Assembly (NCBI GenBank): GCA_021780935.1
Contig: JAJXXT010000155.1
Span: 22,013 to 86,012 of the forward strand
Source: Pseudomonadota bacterium
Lineage (GTDB): Bacteria; Pseudomonadota; Alphaproteobacteria; Acetobacterales; Acetobacteraceae
Direction: 5' to 3'
DNA length: 64,000 nucleotides
Positions 12,128 through 20,887 of the stretch are shown piece by piece. Under the pieces are notes generated by a model. That model had not been told where the DNA came from. It was given only the letters and a program-made list of their open reading frames with translations, and searched no databases. A program made the position numbers and the translations under genes. Each line of letters opens with the position of its first letter. The stretch's first letter is position 1.

Positions 12128-12427
12128 CTACGCTGCCCGACGCTGCACCCGGCCGCTGATCTCCTGGTCGTGATGCACCGCGAGCACGCCGACCACGGCG
12201 CCGAGATTGCCCGCCACCAGGTGCACCATCTCGGCCGGCATCGAGGCGAGGCGGATCTCGATGCACGTGGTCGCCCCCTGGCGGCGCGCCTCGAACAGGT
12301 CGGGCACCAGGTCGCGGCGCGCGAAGGGCTCGATCAGCCGCGGCAGCAGGCCCGGCGTCGGTTCGGCGGTGACGGTAAAACGGACGGCGGCATGCAGGCC
12401 GACCAGGGCCCACGGTTCGAACGACAT
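12128..12427 (-). CDS. Small ACT-like regulatory protein
   Basis: This 99-residue protein from the ATG at 12427 reads as one ACT-like domain. VRFTVTAEPTPGLLPRLIEP resembles the first strand and helix of an ACT domain, ATTCIEIRLAS the middle strands, and MVHLVAGNLGAVVGVLAVHH the second helix and last strand. It looks like a short relative of the IlvN/IlvM regulatory subunits, but no acetolactate synthase large subunit is adjacent. It could bind an amino acid as a free-standing sensor. Partner and ligand are unknown. It lies directly upstream of the DUF952 gene. Confidence 0.6.
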   Translation of the reverse strand: MSFEPWALVGLHAAVRFTVTAEPTPGLLPRLIEPFARRDLVPDLFEARRQGATTCIEIRLASMPAEMVHLVAGNLGAVVGVLAVHHDQEISGRVQRRAA

Positions 12428-12554
12428 GAGGAGGGAACTCCGGAGACGGGAAGGCAAAAGGCGAGCGAAATGCGCCGGCTGCCGTGGGCAGCCTAGGCGG
12501 TAATTCGCATTCGCGCGCGCATCGTCCTCGGAGACATGACGTGTCTATAGCGGC

Positions 12555-13613
12555 TTACGGCATGCCTGACCAGGAAAGTTTCGCAACCCGGCCGAGTTCC
12601 ACGCCGCCGAGCGTGAGCCGCCCGCCATGCAGGGCGGCGGTGACGTGGATGCGGGGCGGCGCGCCCGCCTTGCCCGGCTTCGCCAGCAGCCCGAGCGCGA
12701 ATTGCGCCGCCAGCGCCGGCCCCGGCGCGACGGCGCGGGTGCGTACCATGGCGGCGATCGCCTCGTTGTAGCCCTGCACGTCGAGCGTCGCCGTCGCATC
12801 CGGTTGCAACGCGGCGTCCAGCGCCACGCGGCCGCTGCCGGTCAGGCCGAGCGTTCCCCAGTCGAGCACCAGACGGTCGAGAAGCAGCGCGCCGCCACGG
12901 GTGCGCCAGGCCTCAAGCCAGCCCACGGTGCCCTGCACGCCATTGGCGGGCGGCGCGGCCAGCGCGCCGGTGGCCACGCCATCCGCCCGCAGCACGGCGA
13001 TCCGGTTGCCGAGCGGCCAGCCACCGGGCGCCAAACCACCGGACGCCAAGCCGCCGGACGCCAAGCCGTTTGGCGGCAATCCGAGACCGGTGGCGGAAAT
13101 TCCAAACCCGAGATCGGGACCGCGCGGCGCCAACACCACGCGCGCCCGCGTCACCGAGGCGTCCGTCCGGCCCGCGCTCGCGACCGTGAGGCCGGTCGCC
13201 GCCACCGTGATGCGGTGCGAGCCGATCAACGGCACCGTACCCACCAGCGTCGTTGCGCGCACCTCGATCGGCGGGCCGTGGCCCCGCCGCACCTCGAACC
13301 CCTCCGGGAACGTGATCGCCAGCGTCGCCGGGTGGGCGAGCGCCACGGCCAGCTCCAGCCGCCGCGCATGCACGCTGCCGGCGACCGGCATCGCACCGCC
13401 GCCGGCGCCGGTCACGCCCGGCACGACGAGCGCAACCGCGAGCGGAAACCCGGCACGCACCGGCCGACCCGCGCTGACCACCCAGCCCTGGGCGCGCGCA
13501 GCGACCAGCGAGGTCTCGAACCGATCGCGCAGCAGGCCCGTGAGGCCGTACCATGCCCCGCTCCAGAGGCCGGCGAGTAGCAGGACAAACAACAGCATAC
13601 GGCGCATTCGCAA
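12555..13613 (-). CDS. DUF2125 family exported or membrane-anchored protein
   Basis: This 352-residue protein has an N-terminal hydrophobic helix (MLLFVLLLAGLWSGAWYGL) with arginines before it, so it is a signal anchor or signal peptide. The body, with WVVSAGRPVRAGFPLAVALV, matches the alphaproteobacterial DUF2125 family of periplasmic beta-rich proteins. Function is unknown. A 15-bp repeat (13021-13065) encodes copies of LASGG around residue 185. It is last in the leftward cluster ftsE-ftsX-ydcF-plsC, separated from plsC by 138 bases, so it may have its own promoter. Confidence 0.78.
   Translation of the reverse strand: MRMRRMLLFVLLLAGLWSGAWYGLTGLLRDRFETSLVAARAQGWVVSAGRPVRAGFPLAVALVVPGVTGAGGGAMPVAGSVHARRLELAVALAHPATLAITFPEGFEVRRGHGPPIEVRATTLVGTVPLIGSHRITVAATGLTVASAGRTDASVTRARVVLAPRGPDLGFGISATGLGLPPNGLASGGLASGGLAPGGWPLGNRIAVLRADGVATGALAAPPANGVQGTVGWLEAWRTRGGALLLDRLVLDWGTLGLTGSGRVALDAALQPDATATLDVQGYNEAIAAMVRTRAVAPGPALAAQFALGLLAKPGKAGAPPRIHVTAALHGGRLTLGGVELGRVAKLSWSGMP
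13021..13065 (-). repeat. 15-bp in-frame tandem repeat in the DUF2125 gene
   Basis: Three units begin at 13021, 13036 and 13051, each close to CCRCCGGACGCCAAG on the plus strand. On the coding strand they give consecutive Leu-Ala-Ser/Pro-Gly-Gly pentapeptides. The unit length preserves the frame. Confidence 0.85.
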
Positions 13614-13751
13614 CCCATACAGACAACCGCGCAGCGGCTCTATCCCCAGTTCGTCCGCCGTCCCTGCCCAGCCCTCTCACACGGCGAGAAGCAAGCCCGC
13701 ATCAGCGATTTATGCATGCGTGCTGGCACACCGTCACAGCCGTGCCGGGCG

Positions 13752-14471
13752 TTAGCCCACAAGTTTATCCACAGGGTGCGCGAGGGCGCCGGCAAGCTCG
13801 CGCATCAGCGCCCCGCGCGTCAGGCCGGCCGCCAGCGGCGGGCGAATCTGGATGGTGATGGTTCCCGGATTCTTGATGAAGGCGCGACGCCCCCAGAACC
13901 GGCCGGAATCCGTCGTGACGGGGATCACCGTCAGGCCGGTACGCTGCGCCAGCGCCGCGACGCCCGGCTGCAACGCCAGCATCCGCTCCGGCGGCGCGCG
14001 CGTCCCCTCCGGAAAAATGACGATGCTGCGGCCCGCACGCAGCGCCGCATCCCCACCACGCAGCAAGCTGCGGATCGCGGCCGCCCCGGCCTCGCGATCC
14101 ACCGCGATCTGCCCGAGCCGCGCGCAGAATCCGCCGACCAGCGGGATCCGCGTCAGCTCGCGCTTCAACACATAGGCGGGCGTCGGCGCGGGCGGCGCCA
14201 GCAGCAGGAACCAGATCATCGTGTCGAAGGCCGATTGGTGGCGCGAGGCGATCAACACCGGGCCCGCCGGCAGATATTCGGCACCGACCACACGCCAGGT
14301 GATGCCGCAGACGCGCCGCAGCCCGCCCAGGACCAGCCGAACCCAGCACCGCATATAGGCCTGCATCGCCGCCTGGCCGCGCCACGTCACGAGCGGCAGC
14401 GCCGGCACCATGGCGATCGTGACCCCATAGAAGAACAGGTTGAACAGGGCCGAGCGAAGGAAACGGCTCAT
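13752..14471 (-). CDS. plsC: 1-acylglycerol-3-phosphate O-acyltransferase
   Basis: PlsC acylates lysophosphatidic acid to phosphatidic acid at the inner membrane. The 239-residue protein from the ATG at 14471 has an N-terminal hydrophobic segment, then the acyltransferase block I ASRHQSAFDT (a variant of NHxxxxD in which the catalytic His and Asp are kept), block III VIFPEGTRAPP, and block IV VIPVTTDSG. The longer open frame upstream is the ydcF gene in another frame. The ATG overlaps the ydcF stop by four bases, so the two are translationally coupled. Confidence 0.93.
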   Translation of the reverse strand: MSRFLRSALFNLFFYGVTIAMVPALPLVTWRGQAAMQAYMRCWVRLVLGGLRRVCGITWRVVGAEYLPAGPVLIASRHQSAFDTMIWFLLLAPPAPTPAYVLKRELTRIPLVGGFCARLGQIAVDREAGAAAIRSLLRGGDAALRAGRSIVIFPEGTRAPPERMLALQPGVAALAQRTGLTVIPVTTDSGRFWGRRAFIKNPGTITIQIRPPLAAGLTRGALMRELAGALAHPVDKLVG

Positions 14472-15040
14472 CGGTCGAGATGCAGCAGCGGCGCCACGCC
14501 AGACACCACGGCGAGGTATTTGACGTATTCGACCGCCAGCAGCCGCCACACCGCGGCAAAGCGCCACCATGGGCGCAGCGACGGCGGATGGACGGGATAG
14601 GCGTGCAGGGCCACGCCGGGCATGGCGCGCGAGAACTCGGCGAGCGCCCGCGGCATATGGTAGAACGCCGTCACGACGATCACCGACCGCAACCCGTCGC
14701 GCGCCGCCCACCGCGCTGCCTCGCGCGCGTTGCCGCTGGTGGTCTTGGCCCGATAGCCAAGGGTGACCCGGTGCGACAGCCCCGGGCGCGCACCGTCCAT
14801 ACGCGCCAGGGTGTGGTAGTCGATGCCCTGCCCGACGCCCGAGATCAGCAGCTTCGGCGCCCGCCCCTCGGCCAGCAAACGCAGCCCCGTCTGCACCCGG
14901 TCCGCGCCACCGGTCAGCACCACGATCCCCGCGGCCTGCGCCTGCGTCGCCGGCGCATGGGTGGTGCCAACGACAAAGCCCACGAAACCTAGGGCGAGCA
15001 ACGCGACAGGCAGGACCAGCCACGCGAACAGGCGGCTCAC
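14468..15040 (-). CDS. YdcF family (DUF218) membrane protein
   Basis: This 190-residue protein has one N-terminal transmembrane helix followed by the DUF218 core: AGIVVLTGGADRVQTGLRLL, LLISGVGQG, TSGNAREAARWA and VIVVTAFYHMPRALAEF, which are the conserved glycine and acidic blocks of the family. Relatives such as SanA, ElyC and YdcF act on envelope precursors or vancomycin barrier function; the reaction is not established. It sits between ftsX and plsC, an arrangement recurrent in alphaproteobacteria that fits a link to envelope growth. Confidence 0.88.
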   Translation of the reverse strand: MSRLFAWLVLPVALLALGFVGFVVGTTHAPATQAQAAGIVVLTGGADRVQTGLRLLAEGRAPKLLISGVGQGIDYHTLARMDGARPGLSHRVTLGYRAKTTSGNAREAARWAARDGLRSVIVVTAFYHMPRALAEFSRAMPGVALHAYPVHPPSLRPWWRFAAVWRLLAVEYVKYLAVVSGVAPLLHLDR

Positions 15041-15053
15041 GGCGGGCGGGCCT

Positions 15054-16007
15054 TCACGGCAGCAGGCGCAGCCAGGCGCGAACGGTGAGCTGTGCCGTGA
15101 CGAAGCCGATCATGGCGCAGACCACGGGAATCGCCGCGAGCCCGACCCAGAGCGCGCGCGGCAGGCCCGGCACCCAGGCCGTCGCATCGGCGATGCCACC
15201 GGCGATCGGGGCGGCGAGTGCGGCCAGCCCCGCGAGCACCGGCAACGCCACCACCGCGCCGGCCAGCCCGCCGAAAAAAGCCAGCCGCGTCGCGCGCGCC
15301 GCGAACCGCCTCGCGATATCGCCGTCGGTGGCGCCCAGCCCGTGCACCAGCAGCACGGCGTCGCGCCGCTGCACCAGCCCGGCGCGGGTCGCGATGGTCA
15401 CCACCGCGGTCGCCACCCCCATGACCAGCGCCAGCATCGCCCAGGCCAGCGCCTGGATACTGTGCGCCAGGACGGCGATGCGCCGTGTCCAGGCGCCGTG
15501 GCTGTCGACCAGTGTGCCAGGTGCTGCCGCCCGCAGTTCCGCGGTCAACGCCGCGAGCGGCGGGCCGCTGCCGCCCGCCCGCACCGCGATCACGGCCGGC
15601 AGCGTGAGCCCACCCATCGTCTCGCTGCCCAGCCACGGGCGCAGCAGCCGCGCGATTTCGGCATGGGAAAGCGCCTGAACGCTGGCGATGCCGGGGCTGG
15701 CGCGCAGCAACGCCACCACGCGGTCGAGCCGATCCTGCGGCGCGTCCGTCGCCCTGGCGGCGGGGTCTGGCACCTGCACGGTCAGCGCCGCGGCCGGGCC
15801 CTGCTGCCATTGCCGGGCAAAGCCCGCGGCGGCGAAGGCGCCGGCGAGCGCGAGGCTGGCCAGGAACGCCATCGCCGCGACCAGGAACGGCAGCAGCCGC
15901 CCGGCAACGCCTCGGCGCAGGCCGAGATCGTCCGCGCGGGCCGGCCGCAACCGGCGGGCCCGGCGAGCCGCCTCGCGTGCCTCGCCATCACGCATCGGAT
16001 CGGTCAT
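15054..16007 (-). CDS. ftsX: Cell division ABC transporter permease FtsX
   Basis: FtsX pairs with FtsE to control septal peptidoglycan hydrolases. The 317-residue protein has the expected order: a basic cytoplasmic N-terminus, a first transmembrane helix around residue 45, a periplasmic domain of about 110 residues (LLRASPGIASVQALSHAEIARLL split over its core), then three helices. AVLLVHGLGATDGDIARRF lies in the cytoplasmic loop typical of the family. It starts 12 bases after the ftsE stop. Confidence 0.93.
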   Translation of the reverse strand: MTDPMRDGEAREAARRARRLRPARADDLGLRRGVAGRLLPFLVAAMAFLASLALAGAFAAAGFARQWQQGPAAALTVQVPDPAARATDAPQDRLDRVVALLRASPGIASVQALSHAEIARLLRPWLGSETMGGLTLPAVIAVRAGGSGPPLAALTAELRAAAPGTLVDSHGAWTRRIAVLAHSIQALAWAMLALVMGVATAVVTIATRAGLVQRRDAVLLVHGLGATDGDIARRFAARATRLAFFGGLAGAVVALPVLAGLAALAAPIAGGIADATAWVPGLPRALWVGLAAIPVVCAMIGFVTAQLTVRAWLRLLP

Positions 16008-16019
16008 GCATCGGGTGCC

Positions 16020-16691
<672 letters not shown>

Positions 16692-16875
16692 GCGGCCCGA
16701 CCCCGCGCAGACCTGCGGGCCAGGATACCGGATCGGGCGACGGAACGATCGGGTGCGCGGGCCCCGGTGGCGCCTCGCTCCATGGGGGGTTCCTGCATGG
16801 CGAGGGTTCTGCCACGGCAGGGCACCGCGCCGGAAGCGCCTTGCAACCGACGCGGGAGGATGGCGAGAATAAGCG

Positions 16876-17352
16876 ATGCGACTCTCCTGCCCCGACTGTG
16901 CCGCGGAATACGATGTGCCGGACGCAGCACTGGGCACCCGGCGCCGGCTGCGCTGTTCCAACTGCGGCTCGGGCTGGGAGTGGTCCCCGCCTGCCGCCGA
17001 GCCCCCCTCCCCGCCGGCAGCAGCGGCCATACCCGAGGCCGCGCCGATGATCGCGGCCGATAGGGCTCCCGAGGTGCCGCCACCGCCGCCGCAGCCCGCA
17101 CGACAGCCGCCGACGCCGACAGAGACCATGGCCTTGCCCGGCGCAGGGCCACGGATCGAGGTGCCGCCCGAGCGGCGGACGCCGCCCGCCGCGCCGCCGC
17201 CCCCGGAGCCGACGGGGCACGCCATGCTGGCCTGGGCGGCAAGCCTCGCGATCATCGTGCTCGCCCTGGTGGCGCTCTATGTCTGGCGTGCGCCGATCAT
17301 GCATGCCTGGCCGCCGGTCATCCGCGCCTATGCCGCTTTGGGACTGGCCTAA
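16876..17352 (+). CDS. Zinc-ribbon (MJ0042-type) single-pass membrane protein
   Basis: The 158-residue protein begins [19 protein letters not shown], followed by RCSNCGSGW: two CxxC pairs about 20 residues apart, the MJ0042 finger. A long proline-rich linker follows, then one transmembrane helix near residues 117-137 ([18 protein letters not shown]). This layout is common in alphaproteobacteria next to ftsE, and the protein is often annotated only as zinc-ribbon domain protein. Function is unknown. It ends seven bases before the convergent small membrane protein. Confidence 0.85.
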   Translation: MRLSCPDCAAEYDVPDAALGTRRRLRCSNCGSGWEWSPPAAEPPSPPAAAAIPEAAPMIAADRAPEVPPPPPQPARQPPTPTETMALPGAGPRIEVPPERRTPPAAPPPPEPTGHAMLAWAASLAIIVLALVALYVWRAPIMHAWPPVIRAYAALGLA

Positions 17353-17359
17353 GGGGGGC

Positions 17360-17557
17360 TCAGCCGCCGGCGACAGCGTGGACGAAGGCGTAGACCACGA
17401 TCGGGATCGCCACCAGCACATAGACGCGCAGGCCGATCAGCAGCCAAGTGATGCCGGGGCCGAGCCGCCGACGGGGCAACGGAAGCTCCGCGACGCTCGA
17501 GCGCTGCGCCGCGTCGAGCGCGTCGAGCGGGTCGGCGTCGCTCATCCCGCTGCTCAT
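17360..17557 (-). CDS. Small single-pass membrane protein, Nramp-linked
   Basis: This 65-residue protein has a soluble acidic N-terminal half (DPLDALDAAQRSSVAELPL) and one transmembrane helix near residues 38-60 (WLLIGLRVYVLVAIPIVVYA). It overlaps the 3' end of the Nramp-family gene by four bases (ATGA), so it is translationally coupled and could be an accessory subunit. No family is recognised. Confidence 0.6.
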   Translation of the reverse strand: MSSGMSDADPLDALDAAQRSSVAELPLPRRRLGPGITWLLIGLRVYVLVAIPIVVYAFVHAVAGG

Positions 17558-18957
17558 GCCAGCAGCCCCGGAAACACCGTGATCACGCCGAACACGGCGC
17601 CGATGAGCGCGATGGCGGAGACGATGGTGATTCCGGCGAAATTGCCGCGCCAGCCATTGGCGAGATCGCCCATGATCTCGTGGTCGTTGACCAGCAGCAG
17701 CAGCAGCAGCAGCGCCGGCGCCATCAGCAGGGTCGCGATCACGTTCACCGCCAGCACCATCGCCAGCAGCGGCGCCCCGGGGATCAGCACGATCGCCCCG
17801 GCAAACAGCGTGGAGAGGATCGCGGCACCGTAGAACAGCCAGCCCTGGGCGAAGCCGAGGTTGAGGCTATGGCGCGCCGCCAGCGTCTCGGCGAAGGCGT
17901 AGGAGGAGCTGGCGGAAATGGTCATCGCCGCGACCAGCCCGGCCTCGATCATGCCGAGGGCGAACAGACTGGCGCCGACGCCGCCGATATAGGGGCGCAG
18001 CGCGGTCGCGAAATCGGCGCCGTTGGCGAAATGGGAAACATCGACATGCGCCGCGTGCAGCGGCGCCGCCGCGGCCACCGTCGCGATGGCGACGATCGCG
18101 GCGACCAGCGCGCCCAGCGCGGTGTCCATGCGGCCCTGCGCGATGTCGGCGCGGGTCAGGCCCTTATCGACCACCGCGCTCTGCTGGAAAAACAGCATCC
18201 ACGGCGTCACCGTGGCGCCGACATTGGCGAGAACGAGGGTGATGAAGCCGGCGGTGATGCCGCCCGGCAGCGGCCCCCAGCCGGCGAGCGCATGCAGCAG
18301 TGCCGCACCGCTCGGCCGCGCCAGGATCGCCGCTGGGATGAACAGCAGGTTGCACGCGGCGAGCCCCATCAGCACACGCTCCCAGGTGGCGTAGCGGCGC
18401 AGTGCCAGCGTCGCCATCACCAGCAGCACGCCGCACGCGACCGAGATGGCGGGCGGGATGCCGAAATAGAGCGCGCCGGACTGGATGGCGACGAACTCGG
18501 TCACCAGGGTCAGCAGGTTGCCGACGACCAGGTCCGCCATGGCGAACCAGCCCCAGAACGGGCCGAAGCGTTGGAAGATCAGCTCCGCGTGGCCGCGATG
18601 CGTCGCCGCCCCAAGGCGGACCGTCATCTCCTGCACCACATAGGCCATGACGAAGGTGAGCAGGATGAAGGGAATGAAGAAGCCGATGCCGTAGACGGCA
18701 CCGGTGGTGGCGTAGGAGACCATGCTCGGCCCGTCATTCTCGCCGAGCATGACCAGGAGGCCGGGGCCGAGCAGCAGCCACAGCAGGCGAAGCCGATGGT
18801 GGCCGGCGCGAGCGCTGCGCACAAGCCGCCGGTCACGCGCGCGCAGCAGGTCTTCACGCAGCACCTCGCCGGCCAGCTTGTCGGTGCCCGGCTTTGCGTT
18901 GCCCAGCGTGTCGGTGGGGCGGACCGAATCGAAGTCGGCATTCGGGCAATGCAGCAC
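17554..18957 (-). CDS. Atypical Nramp-family (SLC11-like) transporter
   Basis: The 467-residue protein has about eleven hydrophobic helices and the GPG start of Nramp helix 1 near residue 64. Canonical Nramps have D-P-G-N in helix 1 and A-x-x-M-P-H in helix 6, which bind the metal. Here helix 1 reads GENDGPS (residues 72-78) and helix 6 reads GATVTPW (residues 247-253), so the helix 1 Asp survives but the Asn, the metal-binding Met and the His are replaced. This resembles divergent Nramp-related clades with other substrates, such as the Nramp-related magnesium transporters. The substrate cannot be assigned. An inverted repeat lies about 35-50 bases upstream of the start. Confidence 0.85.
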   Translation of the reverse strand: MLHCPNADFDSVRPTDTLGNAKPGTDKLAGEVLREDLLRARDRRLVRSARAGHHRLRLLWLLLGPGLLVMLGENDGPSMVSYATTGAVYGIGFFIPFILLTFVMAYVVQEMTVRLGAATHRGHAELIFQRFGPFWGWFAMADLVVGNLLTLVTEFVAIQSGALYFGIPPAISVACGVLLVMATLALRRYATWERVLMGLAACNLLFIPAAILARPSGAALLHALAGWGPLPGGITAGFITLVLANVGATVTPWMLFFQQSAVVDKGLTRADIAQGRMDTALGALVAAIVAIATVAAAAPLHAAHVDVSHFANGADFATALRPYIGGVGASLFALGMIEAGLVAAMTISASSSYAFAETLAARHSLNLGFAQGWLFYGAAILSTLFAGAIVLIPGAPLLAMVLAVNVIATLLMAPALLLLLLLVNDHEIMGDLANGWRGNFAGITIVSAIALIGAVFGVITVFPGLLA

Positions 18958-18991
18958 GGTGCGGGACCTGATTGTTGCCGAGACTTGAGAA

Positions 18992-19007
18992 TGTAGTCGT
19001 GGCTACA
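18992..19007. promoter_or_regulatory. Inverted repeat upstream of the Nramp-like gene
   Basis: TGTAG at 18992-18996 and CTACA at 19003-19007 form a perfect 5-bp inverted repeat with a 6-base spacer; extending to 7 bp adds one mismatch. It sits 35-50 bases before the transporter start codon, where a repressor would act. It does not match the MntR or Fur/Mur sites I know, so the regulator is unidentified. Confidence 0.45.
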
Positions 19008-19153
19008 CTTGCGTCAAGGATCGGAGGGGAGTCGGTTTGAACTTCGGGGTTGGGTGGGTTTGCGACGGTCCGGTTCCCGGTACGTCGCTCGGAAACCAGA
19101 CGTCGTGCTCAATCGGCCCTAGCTGAAGCCGGCCTGTCCGCTCTTCCTTTTCC

Positions 19154-19852
19154 TCATCGGGTGCCCAAGGCGGTGGGGTCGATGGCTTGGGTCAGCGCGC
19201 GCGTCAGTGTGATGCCATGCGTGCGGGTTGTGCGAACGTTGAACCGGCGCCAAGTCATGTAATGCAGTGCTGAGACGGTGATGTTGGCGGCGGCTGCGAA
19301 CGCCGTCGAGACGTCGCGCATCAGCGGCCATTCGAAATCCGATTTCGGCGCGCGGTCGAGATGAGCAACTCCCTGGTCGCGTAAGTCGTCGAGCCGTTGG
19401 ATGCAGGCGCGCAATGGGTCCCGGTTGATGCGACGCTGCATGCGTATCAGGCGCCCCCGCTGGTGCTCGGTATCGAGCGGAGGATGGCAGCGGCGGTGCG
19501 CTGCGACAAAGAAGGATGTGTATTCGGGGCGGCATACGGTGTTGAGGAGTTGCCGCAAGTTGACGGTCTTTGGGTCGCTCTTGAACAGCATGGCGAGGCT
19601 GAGGACAAGCGAGTCGCTGATGCAGGTTCGAAGCACCCCGATCGTCGGCGCAACATCGGTACCATTGACCTTCCGCAGAAACGCTTCATCGCGGCCGAAC
19701 GCACGGAACATTTCGTGTTTATAGGCCGCCGACGTAACGACAACGCAGGCAGCGTGCAGGCTGGGCAGCAGCGCCACCAGCTCTGCTGGCATCCCTTCGG
19801 GATAAGCGTCCGGCCCAAAAGGCGGCCATTGTGGCATGGAAATCAGGGTCAC
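19154..19852 (-). CDS. Predicted HEPN-fold protein, AbiU2-like
   Basis: The 232-residue protein is mostly helical. Near the C-terminus it has LRDQGVAHLD, an R-x5-H arrangement (about R158 to H164) that matches the HEPN RNase motif and resembles the LRxxxxAH segment of AbiU2-type HEPN proteins. The region before it (IGVLRTCISDSLVLSLAMLF) fits the first HEPN helices. I chose the GTG at 19852 because AAAGG lies nine bases upstream; an ATG at 19837 and a TTG at 20011 are alternatives. Codon and base use are less GC-rich than in neighbouring genes. It lies downstream of a second HEPN-like gene on the same strand. Family assignment is by motif only. Confidence 0.6.
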   Translation of the reverse strand: MTLISMPQWPPFGPDAYPEGMPAELVALLPSLHAACVVVTSAAYKHEMFRAFGRDEAFLRKVNGTDVAPTIGVLRTCISDSLVLSLAMLFKSDPKTVNLRQLLNTVCRPEYTSFFVAAHRRCHPPLDTEHQRGRLIRMQRRINRDPLRACIQRLDDLRDQGVAHLDRAPKSDFEWPLMRDVSTAFAAAANITVSALHYMTWRRFNVRTTRTHGITLTRALTQAIDPTALGTR

Positions 19853-20015
19853 GACGGTACACCTTTCGAGGGCCAGTCCGCTTTGGGTAAATTTGAGATG
19901 TTCGGCTTCTGGGTGACGCAGGTCGGAAGCGGCTATTCGCCAAAGGGGGCACCTATTTGACGAACATCGGAGCAGAATTTCGGAGCCTGACCATCCCTGA
20001 TCGCACCACAATGGC

Positions 20016-20576
20016 TCACAGGTGCAGCTGTGGTCTGGCTACCTTAGTTGGAGTGCGCATAGTGGCACCCGCGTTGACTTCTCCGACGATCTGCCTGCGT
20101 CGGTAGTTGAGGTAGTTGAGAGTATCTCTCGTGTAGAAGAAGAACTGCTCCTGGTGATTGAGCAACGGCACGTCAACAAATTTGAAGGCGAGATTGATCG
20201 GATCTGCGCCTGGGCCAGTTGACGATGCAATTTCCTCCATGTGAGCAAACGCCAGTTTGCCAACACGGGGATCGTGCCAAATGCAGTGCGCGTACTGATT
20301 GCGGATAGTGAGGCACAAAATCATGTCCTCGATGGCCGCAACAAATTCCGCACGAAGGTCAGCATCGGAATAGCCTGCGCCACCCAGCTTCTCGGCAATG
20401 CTCACTCGCCTCGTCTCGCCTCGCTTGGAATAGATGTCAGTAATCGCCTTCGCAACGTCGCCACCGCCCATGCCGGCACAGAAGCACAGCTGGTATTCGA
20501 TGTCAGTGTATCCGGTAAGGAGTCTTCCAAGGATGGCACCCTCGTCTGGGAAGACCCTGAATGCCTGAATAAACAT
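20016..20576 (-). CDS. Second predicted HEPN-fold protein with RNxxxH motif
   Basis: This 186-residue protein is helical in its first half and carries TIRNQYAHCIW, an R-N-x3-H motif (about R92 to H97) that matches catalytic HEPN ribonucleases and related host-defence or toxin proteins. The C-terminal 80 residues form a different, beta-containing region with FFFYTRDTLNYLNYRRR. The ATG at 20576 has an excellent ribosome site (AAAGGAG) five bases away; a GTG one codon earlier is possible. It precedes the AbiU2-like gene by about 160 bases in a low-GC island. I do not recognise a named family. Confidence 0.6.
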   Translation of the reverse strand: MFIQAFRVFPDEGAILGRLLTGYTDIEYQLCFCAGMGGGDVAKAITDIYSKRGETRRVSIAEKLGGAGYSDADLRAEFVAAIEDMILCLTIRNQYAHCIWHDPRVGKLAFAHMEEIASSTGPGADPINLAFKFVDVPLLNHQEQFFFYTRDTLNYLNYRRRQIVGEVNAGATMRTPTKVARPQLHL

Positions 20577-20691
20577 CACTTCTCCTTTCGCTCACAGCCC
20601 TCCGGCACGCTTGGCGCCGGTCCCGCTGGCGTCGTGAGTTATTCGCGCCCCCATCTATAGCATGGGCGAATGTCGAGTTCAGAGGAGTGTT

Positions 20692-20835
20692 ATGAGCGCC
20701 AGGAACGACGAGAAAGGGCCGGAAAACTGCCGATGTCAGGCGGTGCTGAACGTCCGCTTTCGGGATCGCCTAATGGATCTGACCATGGCCGCCTTGGGTC
20801 AGAAGCTGAAATTCAAACCGACCCACTACCAATAA
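20692..20835 (+). CDS. Possible 47-residue protein divergent from the HEPN pair
   Basis: ATG at 20692 is preceded by AGGAG at a six-base spacing and opens a 47-codon frame ending TAA at 20833-20835. The product starts MSARNDEKGPENCRCQ and contains the amphipathic stretch VLNVRFRDRLMDLTMAAL, then a basic end (KLKFKPTHYQ). No family is recognised. It is divergent from the HEPN genes across about 115 bases, and its composition matches the low-GC island. Small size means chance cannot be excluded. Confidence 0.4.
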   Translation: MSARNDEKGPENCRCQAVLNVRFRDRLMDLTMAALGQKLKFKPTHYQ

Positions 20836-20887
20836 TCGCCATGCGCCAGGCCGCAACTCCCGGTCGTTTCGGGGCAGCGTGAGGTTG

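Noticed and set aside
19853..20011. TTG start at 20011 for the AbiU2-like protein
   Set aside because: It would place the start only four bases from the neighbouring gene but lacks a ribosome site. The added 53 residues are cysteine-rich and unlike the rest; GTG at 19852 has AAAGG nine bases away.
20670..20882. 70-codon plus-strand frame overlapping the small HEPN-side gene
   Set aside because: It has no ribosome site and low-complexity composition. The 47-codon frame at 20692 in a different frame has a strong ribosome site and was preferred.
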